A stretch of 64,000 nucleotides of DNA, taken from NCBI RefSeq assembly GCF_030409875.1, contig NZ_JAUFQR010000001.1:1550001-1614000 (forward strand). The letters run 5' to 3'. Under the pieces are notes generated by a model. The model was not told where the DNA came from. It did no database searches and worked only from the letters and a program-made list of their open reading frames with translations. The DNA comes from Chryseobacterium tructae (GTDB taxonomy: Bacteria > Bacteroidota > Bacteroidia > Flavobacteriales > Weeksellaceae). Below, one piece after another: positions 58,355 to 64,000 of this stretch (position 1 is the stretch's first letter; each line of letters begins with the position of its first letter). Position numbers and translations under genes: made by a program.

Positions 58355-59158
58355 AAAAATCTTGAGGTCTTTACATTTGTTGGGAAACGCTAAGGCGCAA
58401 GAAAACCAAAGATTTTCAGCAAAAGTGCTGTTTTATTTTTTGCCACAGATGCACGAATACCCTTATTCTATGTTACTATGTGGTTTAAAAAAACTTTAAT
58501 TTTCACCACACAGCCACATAGAATTTACTTGTAAATAAAATAATTCGTGCATCCGTGGCAATCTCAGCAGCCTACAATTTTATCGGAGATAAACCCTCGC
58601 GGTTTGCAGCAGTAAGGTTGTCAAAAATCTTGAGGCTTTTACATTTGTTGGGAAACGCTAAGGCGCAAGAAAATCAAAGATTTTCAGCAAAAGTGCTGTT
58701 TTATTTTTTGCCACAGATGCACGAATGCCCTTATTCTATTTTACTATGTGGTTTGGAAAAACTTTAATTTTCACCACACAGCCACATAGAATTTACTTGT
58801 GAATAAAATAATTCGTGCATCCGTGGCAATCTCAGCAGCCTACAATTTTGTCGGAGATAAACCCTCGCGGTTTGCAGCAGTAAGGTTGTCAAAAATCTTG
58901 AGGTCTTTACATTTGTTGGGAAAGGCTAAGGCGCAAGAAAATCAAAGATTTTCAGCAAAAGTGCTGTTTTATTTTTTGCTACAGATGCACGAATGCCCTT
59001 ATTCTATGTTACTATGTGGTTTAAAAAAACTTTAATTTTCACCACACAGCCACATAGAATTTACTTGTGAATAAAATAATTCGTGCATCCGTGGCGATCT
59101 CAGCAGCCTACAATTTTATCGGAGATAAAATCCTCGCGCCTTATATCCTCAGCATTTA
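58355..59158. repeat. Three tandem copies of a 268-bp palindrome-containing unit
   Basis: Copies start at 58355, 58623 and 58891, each 268 bp apart, with only a few changes between them. The third loses similarity near 59130. Each unit carries an inverted repeat (17-bp arms in copy 1: 58442-58458 and 58543-58559, GCCACAGATGCACGAAT against its near-complement). Short frames in the units (70-78 codons) are not coding. A region at 59165-59195 (CTCGCGCCTTCGCGTTTTCC) is a rough inverted match to the start of each copy. Confidence 0.85.
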
Positions 59159-59227
59159 AAAAAAATCCTCGCGCCTTCGCGTTTTCCAACAACTCCAACA
59201 ATTAACATTTATTTTAAAATAAGCCAA

Positions 59228-59275
59228 TTTATTAAACTAGTTAAATGGATAATCTTTTCCATCACCCTACATTTG
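59228..59275 (+). promoter_or_regulatory. 20-bp operator-like motif, copy 2, plus -7 box upstream of pirin
   Basis: TTTATTAAACTAGTTAAATG at 59228-59247 is identical to the one upstream of the VOC gene. A TACATTTG -7-like box follows at 59268-59275. The ATG of the pirin gene is at 59308. Confidence 0.6.
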
Positions 59276-59307
59276 TCTTATCAAAACAAACAAATAACAA
59301 TTGAGAT

Positions 59308-60183
59308 ATGAACAGAAAAGATTTTTTAAAAAAAGGGTTACTTGGAACAGGAATGTTTGTAGCATCCGCTTCTCTGGGAAATACAATGGAAAACGAAATT
59401 GATGAGATTGAGCCATTAGAACCTATAGGATATAATCATTTGCCCAATACAGATTCAAAAATTAAAGAAAACTCTGTGATTCATAAAGCAGATTCAAGAG
59501 GAAAGGCAGATCATGGATGGTTATTAAGCCAGCATACATTCAGTTTTGCTAATTACCATAATCCGGAAAGAATGCACTTTGGAGTATTGAGAGTTTTGAA
59601 TGATGACCGTGTAGAAGCTGGTCGTGGTTTCGGAACCCATCCGCATGATAATATGGAAATCATCAGCATTCCTTTGGAAGGCGATCTGGAGCATAAAGAC
59701 AGTATGGGAAATACAGCCATCATTAGAAGTGGAGATATTCAGGTGATGAGTGCGGGAACAGGAATCATGCATAGTGAATTCAATAAAAACAGTGATCAGT
59801 TGGTGAAATTTCTTCAGATCTGGGTGTATCCTAAAAAAAGAAATGTAACGCCGAGATATGACCAGATTACTTTAGACAAAACAAAAAGTCACAACACATT
59901 CCAGCAGATTCTTTCACCTAATGCCGATGATGAAGGCGTATGGATTCATCAGGATGCCTGGTTTCATTTGGGAACTTTTGATCAGGGAAAAGAAATCAAT
60001 TATCAGATCCGGAAAAAAGGGAATGGAGTGTATGCTTTCATCATAAAAGGAAGTGCAGAAATTGAAAATCAGCAAGTAGAAGAAAGAGACGGTTTCGGAG
60101 TTTGGGATATTAATGATTTAAGCATTAAAGTTACATCAGAAGGGACAGAGATTTTGCTAATGGAGGTTCCTATGACAATGTAA
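59308..60183 (+). CDS. Pirin-family protein with twin-arginine-like N-terminus
   Basis: This is a 291-residue protein. Pirin motifs are GFGTHPHDNMEIISIPLEG (metal His residues, split by a turn) and AGTGIMHSEFN. A bicupin fold is expected. The N-terminus (MNRKDFLKKGLLGTGMFVA) has a weak Tat-like signal with hydrophobic stretch, unusual for pirins. Quercetinase activity is known for some bacterial pirins. It is under the same upstream motif as the VOC dioxygenase, so a role in quinone or phenolic detoxification is likely. Confidence 0.8.
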   Translation: MNRKDFLKKGLLGTGMFVASASLGNTMENEIDEIEPLEPIGYNHLPNTDSKIKENSVIHKADSRGKADHGWLLSQHTFSFANYHNPERMHFGVLRVLNDDRVEAGRGFGTHPHDNMEIISIPLEGDLEHKDSMGNTAIIRSGDIQVMSAGTGIMHSEFNKNSDQLVKFLQIWVYPKKRNVTPRYDQITLDKTKSHNTFQQILSPNADDEGVWIHQDAWFHLGTFDQGKEINYQIRKKGNGVYAFIIKGSAEIENQQVEERDGFGVWDINDLSIKVTSEGTEILLMEVPMTM

Positions 60184-60195
60184 AATAATAGTATC

Positions 60196-60900
60196 ATGAA
60201 AAATTTAGTAAATAAATTAATAGTAGCAGCTGTATTAGTGTTCTCAAACCTACTATTGGCGCAGACAGCAACTGTAGGTACAACTAAAAATTGGGGTTCT
60301 GTAGATGGAATTTCCATGATAGGATTGGTGCAAGGCCCTTCATCGGCAGATACTCAACTTCAGGTAGCTTGTGTTTTTGAATATACAGAGGGAGATATCT
60401 TTAATGCTCCTGCTTTACCTGCTAATCTGAACGGATTGATACATTTAGATGAAGCTTTAAAAGGTGAGCTTACAAATATCAGAAAATCAGGGCAATTTCT
60501 GGGACATTCTTTGGAAACCATTTTAATTACCCCTCCCACCGGATCTATGTCTGGAAAGAAATTATTATTAATTGGATTGGGAGACCGTAACAAATTCATT
60601 CCGGATATAATGATTTCTGTAGGAGAAGTTGCCGCTCGGGAAGCAATGAGGTTGGGTGTGTCCAATTTTGCTTTTGCCAGCGATTTAAAAGATGCCGGAA
60701 TAGATTCTCCAACAGCCTTAATTGCAGGAAATGTAGTTCGAGGTATTGTTCAAGCCAATCGTTCTGAAAATTACCTGAAAGAGCACAAGTTATCGACAAC
60801 CAAAAAATTAGAAAAAGTATATATGCTGGCCGGCCCTGCCTTCTTTGAAACAGCAGGTGGCGGAATTTCCGAAGCCATTACAGAAGCAAAAAAGAAATAA
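60196..60900 (+). CDS. Stand-alone M17 peptidase N-terminal-domain protein, secreted
   Basis: This 234-residue protein has a signal peptide (AAVLVFSNLLLAQT). The sequence after it matches the N-terminal domain of leucyl aminopeptidases (KKLLLIGLGDRNKF, VGEVAAREAMRLGV). The catalytic M17 C-terminal domain is missing and no second part follows, so it cannot be a peptidase on its own. It follows the pirin gene by 12 bp, so co-transcription is likely. A terminator follows. Confidence 0.7.
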   Translation: MKNLVNKLIVAAVLVFSNLLLAQTATVGTTKNWGSVDGISMIGLVQGPSSADTQLQVACVFEYTEGDIFNAPALPANLNGLIHLDEALKGELTNIRKSGQFLGHSLETILITPPTGSMSGKKLLLIGLGDRNKFIPDIMISVGEVAAREAMRLGVSNFAFASDLKDAGIDSPTALIAGNVVRGIVQANRSENYLKEHKLSTTKKLEKVYMLAGPAFFETAGGGISEAITEAKKK

Positions 60901-60930
60901 TGAACTGGTTTCATTAATATTGTTGATCCT

Positions 60931-60955
60931 GCCTCCTTTTTTAAGGGGGCTTTTT
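60931..60955 (+). terminator. Terminator after the pirin-M17N unit
   Basis: An 8-bp stem (GCCTCCTT / AAGGGGGC with a G-U pair) has a 4-nt T loop and is followed by five T. Confidence 0.8.
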
Positions 60956-61015
60956 GTTATTATTTTTCTATATTTAGAAAATAAAAACTGATAACTTAAT
61001 ATACCATATTTTAGT

Positions 61016-62338
61016 ATGGGAGGAAATTTTGAATTTAATAGAGAAAATGTTAGGCAAGTAGAGCTGCTTCTACCTAAGCTCAAGTATTCTGTTTTACCAA
61101 CTGATATTATTAAATGGTTAGAAAACTTTGAAGATAAAGATATTCCTCATGCTTTAGATATTTTAAAAGTCTTTGAATATATCCCATTCAATGAGTTTAT
61201 GAATAGAATCAATAGCTTACTAAGAAAAATTTACGAAATGATTCCCATTGGTGAAAGAGCCATTATTTTTCCTTATGGAAAGGTTGGTAAAAGCGGGACT
61301 TTAGTTACTTATCCATTAAGACATACAAATTCTTATAAAAAAAGAGGGTATAAGGCTGTAACTTCGGGGCTTTTTCCTAGAAAAAGTAAACAGGACTATG
61401 ATATTATCACTCATGATTTAAAAAATATTTCTAATCCAGATGATTTTCAACATATTATCTTTTTAGATGACTTTATTGGAAGTGGTAATACATTTCTCAA
61501 AGCCATTGAAGAGAAAGAGACTGAGGAATGGTTAAAAGTTAATAAGCTTAAAAAATATTTCTTATTAAGTTCAATTATAATGGAGGAAGGAGAGCAAAAA
61601 ATTTTAAAAGACTTTCCTTTTGATTTAATCATTAAATCCGAAAAAAGATATAAAGCTTTTCATCCTAAAAATTCTATTTTTAATTTATTTAAAAATAATC
61701 AAGAAATTTCAAAACTTATTAAAACCTATGGGAATGAGATTTATGTAAATTATAACCCTCCTACCAAAACTCCTTTAGGGTATGATGATAGTGAGTCTTT
61801 AATATCTTTTTTTCACGGAACTCCCAACAATACATTTCCTATTATTTGGGGAGATAATAAATGGTATCCTCTTTTTCCTCGAAAAGCTGAAAGAAGAATC
61901 TCAGATGCTTCGAAATTTAAAAGGACTATAAAATATTATCTTTTATTATGTGAAAAGTTAGGGATTGATATTATTGAAGGAAAAAAGAAAATTGATGGTT
62001 TTACAGATCATCGTAAAGACGAAACGATAATTAGAAAAGAGCAGAACCATGCAGTTGTAGCTCTCCTATATTTAAAAAATCGGGGATTGGAAAATATATT
62101 TATTTGCCAATTATTGGGATTGACATTGGATGAGTTGCATGACGTTTATATTGAAGCAAAAAATAAAGGTTTGATTGGCATTGGTTATAAAGATATTACC
62201 AATAAAGGATTGGAGCTTTTAAAAGGATTAAGAAATCTATCTAGAAAATTTAGTATAAGGGAAGAAACGGAAAAAAATTTTTTAATAAAAGAAGAAAATA
62301 GTATATATATACCTTATACGTTCATGGGAATGAAATAA
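61016..62338 (+). CDS. Retron-associated phosphoribosyltransferase-like effector
   Basis: This is a 440-residue protein. A PRPP-binding motif IIFLDDFIGSGNTF lies near residue 150, as in phosphoribosyltransferases. An upstream motif (IIFPYGKVGKSGTL) and a C-terminal helical/winged part follow. It lies 263 bp upstream of a retron-type reverse transcriptase in the same orientation, with a candidate msr-msd RNA between them. PRTase-like (PRTase-CE) effectors are known among retron defence systems; the exact class needs comparison. It is probably an abortive-infection effector held inactive by the RT-msDNA complex. Confidence 0.75.
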   Translation: MGGNFEFNRENVRQVELLLPKLKYSVLPTDIIKWLENFEDKDIPHALDILKVFEYIPFNEFMNRINSLLRKIYEMIPIGERAIIFPYGKVGKSGTLVTYPLRHTNSYKKRGYKAVTSGLFPRKSKQDYDIITHDLKNISNPDDFQHIIFLDDFIGSGNTFLKAIEEKETEEWLKVNKLKKYFLLSSIIMEEGEQKILKDFPFDLIIKSEKRYKAFHPKNSIFNLFKNNQEISKLIKTYGNEIYVNYNPPTKTPLGYDDSESLISFFHGTPNNTFPIIWGDNKWYPLFPRKAERRISDASKFKRTIKYYLLLCEKLGIDIIEGKKKIDGFTDHRKDETIIRKEQNHAVVALLYLKNRGLENIFICQLLGLTLDELHDVYIEAKNKGLIGIGYKDITNKGLELLKGLRNLSRKFSIREETEKNFLIKEENSIYIPYTFMGMK

Positions 62339-62544
62339 TTTGTTAGCATTTATCTGCAAAGATTTCTCAGTGCCTTGTATTGAGAGTTAATAAAGAGTCT
62401 TTATGACAATCCTGATGATTGTATACTGTTTTATTGACAGTTGCAAAATCATATAGCAACCTATAGAAATAATAACTCCACTTTTGGAAAAAGATCATTT
62501 TCGATCAATGCTAAAAGAAAATATAGGAGGAATAAAATTATCAT
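62330..62544 (+). ncRNA. Candidate retron msr-msd RNA
   Basis: ATGAAATAATTT (62330-62341) can pair with AAATTATCAT (62535-62544) except for a 2-nt bulge, as the a1/a2 ends of a retron RNA. GTTAGC follows a1 directly, like the conserved branching-G region; TTAGC...TTTATC resembles known msr starts. Inside are small hairpins (62365-62385, 62406-62422, 62425-62441) and an msd-like stem closed by CCTATA / TATAGG (62460-62465 with 62522-62527). The a1 overlaps the stop codon of the effector. Confidence 0.5.
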
Positions 62545-62601
62545 GATTAGGAATTGTTGGTATTTTAAATAAAATTTTAACATTCAAGTGAAGTAGTAAC
62601 A

Positions 62602-63753
62602 ATGAATTCATTCCCAATTGAACGTTTTATTGCATTAGCAAAAGAAAAAGGACATTCTGAAGATTATATCGAGGCTTGCGTTGGATATGCTAAAAAACTA
62701 ATGACAAATCAATATCCAGTTCTTTTTACGTTAGAACATTTAGCTATTGCAATGGGAGTTAAGTCTAGCTTTCTTCGGTGGCTTATTGGAGATTTAAAAA
62801 CCCAAGATATAGTAACAAACCCAATATTTGAACTTAAACAAAAGAGATATCAATTATTTTCAATTAAGAAGAGAAGAGGAGGTAGGAGAGAAATAATGGC
62901 TCCAGATAAAGATCTTAAATATATTCAAAAATGGATTACGTTTAATATCCTAGATAAATACCCATTAAAAGAGAGTTGTAAAGGTTTTAGACAGAATATA
63001 TCGATAAAAGACAATGCCTTAGTACATGAAGGTGCATCTAAAATCTTAAAAGTAGATCTTTTGAAATTTTATGATACTATTACAGAAGAGCGAGTATATG
63101 GTGTATTTAAAAATATGGGATATCAAGGTAACCTAGCTGTAAGTTTATCAAAATTATGTACTTATAAACATAGTTCTAAATATTGGAATAGCTTTAAATC
63201 CAAAGAAAAAGAAATTCTATCTTATTATATAAAAGAAATGCCTGCAATTTTACCCCAAGGATGTCCATCAAGTCCTATGCTTGCAAATATTATTGCCTCT
63301 AAAATGGATTTTAGATTTGAAGAGCTGGCAAAGAAAATGAATTTTTCCTATTCTAGATATGCAGATGATCTAACTTTTTCAATTAAAGAGAATGGAATTT
63401 TACCATCAGTCTCGTTTATAAATAAGATTATTACAGATGAAGGGTTTTATATGAACTCTGAAAAAGTGAAATACATGTTAAAAGGGCAAAAACAATATGT
63501 CACAGGACTCACTGTAACTAATGGAGTTCATACTTCAAAAAAATATAGAAAAAAAATAGCAAGACATATCCATTTTTGTCGAAAATTTGGTGTCGAAAGA
63601 CACCTCACTAAAGTTCGTGAAGATTTTTTAGGATACACAACATTGAATTTTCATGACTGGTTATATGGTCATATTTGTTTTATACATTCAATTGATAAAG
63701 AATATAGTGAACAATTATTAAAAGATTTTAATAAGATTAATTGGTTTATATAA
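62602..63753 (+). CDS. Retron reverse transcriptase
   Basis: This 383-residue protein has the RT motifs in order: KRRGGRREIMAP (motif near residue 95), LKVDLLKFYDTI, LPQGCPSSPMLANI near residue 217, YSRYADDLTFS with the catalytic YADD near 252-255, and KQYVTGLTV, the VTG motif typical of retron RTs. The N-terminal ~80 residues are helical. Length is right for a bacterial retron RT without fused domains. With the RNA and effector upstream it forms an antiphage retron. Confidence 0.9.
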   Translation: MNSFPIERFIALAKEKGHSEDYIEACVGYAKKLMTNQYPVLFTLEHLAIAMGVKSSFLRWLIGDLKTQDIVTNPIFELKQKRYQLFSIKKRRGGRREIMAPDKDLKYIQKWITFNILDKYPLKESCKGFRQNISIKDNALVHEGASKILKVDLLKFYDTITEERVYGVFKNMGYQGNLAVSLSKLCTYKHSSKYWNSFKSKEKEILSYYIKEMPAILPQGCPSSPMLANIIASKMDFRFEELAKKMNFSYSRYADDLTFSIKENGILPSVSFINKIITDEGFYMNSEKVKYMLKGQKQYVTGLTVTNGVHTSKKYRKKIARHIHFCRKFGVERHLTKVREDFLGYTTLNFHDWLYGHICFIHSIDKEYSEQLLKDFNKINWFI

Positions 63754-63830
63754 ATAAGTAGATAATCATCTAAATTAGCTAAATCCAAAAAAAATCCCGA
63801 TTTTTGCACTCCTTCATTAAACCCGAGTTC

Positions 63831-64000
63831 ATGAAATTATGTATTGCCGAAAAACCAAGTGTTGCCAGAGATATTGCCAAAGTATTAGGTGCTACCATGC
63901 CTAAACAAGGCTATATGGAGGGGAACGGCTATTGCGTAACATGGACGTTCGGACACCTTTGTACGCTTAAAGAACCTCACGACTACAGTCCACAGTTCAA
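63831..64000 (+). CDS. topB: DNA topoisomerase III, N-terminal fragment (truncated by window edge)
   Basis: The frame opens at ATG 63831 (MKLCIAEKPSVARDIAKVLG) and is open to the edge. The TOPRIM start (IAEKPSVARDIA) and GYCVTWTFGHLCTL match type IA topoisomerase III. About 57 residues are visible. Confidence 0.85.
   Translation, partial: MKLCIAEKPSVARDIAKVLGATMPKQGYMEGNGYCVTWTFGHLCTLKEPHDYSPQF

Noticed and set aside
58555..59035. Two nearly identical 70- and 78-codon ORFs
   Set aside because: They lie entirely inside copies of the 268-bp repeat; their similarity is explained by the repeat and they have no protein-like features.
58355..59158. CRISPR array
   Set aside because: The units are 268 bp, adjacent without unique spacers, and no cas genes occur in the window.
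60931..63831. Prophage or integron carrying the retron
   Set aside because: No integrase, phage structural gene or attachment repeat is visible; the retron stands alone.

Overview
The window looks like chromosome of a Chryseobacterium-type member of the Flavobacteriia/Bacteroidota. It is AT-rich and has TAnnTTTG-type promoter boxes. It encodes a secreted protein with a type IX secretion C-terminal domain, 'grasp-with-spasm' peptide clusters, GH3 and TonB-dependent outer-membrane proteins, and tripartite RND efflux. This is inferred from gene content only. No tRNA, rRNA, CRISPR array or insertion sequence was seen.

Layout. 1-5.1 kb: N-terminus of a large nitronate-monooxygenase-like enzyme (cut by the window edge) with a decayed copy of its 5' end, a periplasmic glutaminase and a GT-C-like membrane protein. 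5.5-13.1 kb: a giant PKD/T9SS surface protein, a PLD-like protein and a membrane TPR-HTH regulator. 13.3-17.4 kb: YdeI-like, DUF1826-like, Omp85-like and MauE/DoxX-like genes. 17.4-25.9 kb: a RiPP island. It holds a double-Gly Cys-containing precursor with a LanM, then six tandem graspetide-type precursors with an ATP-grasp ligase, a 75-aa protein and a SPASM-type partner. 26-33.3 kb: quinone reductase, mnmE, two secreted proteins and a second TPR-HTH regulator. 33.7-43.5 kb: Lrp plus a divergent MFS exporter, a phosphoesterase, and an AraC regulator followed by an RND efflux operon. 43.5-49.5 kb: DUF2652, a TonB receptor, a small secreted protein and a GH3 beta-glucosidase. 49.8-53.5 kb: a DMT exporter with metNIQ, preceded by a Met-rich leader ORF and a terminator. 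53.9-60.9 kb: an mhq-like quinone/electrophile regulon (two VOC dioxygenases, hydrolase, cupin, Crp-type regulator, pirin) and a 268-bp triple tandem repeat. 60.9-63.8 kb: a retron with a phosphoribosyltransferase-like effector, a candidate msr-msd RNA and a reverse transcriptase. The start of topB lies at the right edge.

How parts work together. In both RiPP loci a strong hairpin separates precursors from enzymes, which would make precursor mRNA exceed enzyme mRNA. The LanM keeps its dehydratase residues but has lost all three zinc ligands of its cyclase. The SPASM-type partner has lost most expected SPASM cysteines. The six tandem precursors carry twelve octamer cores of the form [STC]-S-x-x-x-D-x-[DE]. 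The same 20-bp sequence lies upstream of the first VOC gene and the pirin gene, which suggests one regulon.

Caution on data quality. At least ten genes, plus one small candidate, are broken by what looks like one missing base in a short homopolymer. The break always has the same sign and clear homology continues on both sides. This suggests assembly indel errors rather than mass pseudogene formation. These loci are typed 'pseudogene' because the frame is broken as given, but most are probably functional genes.
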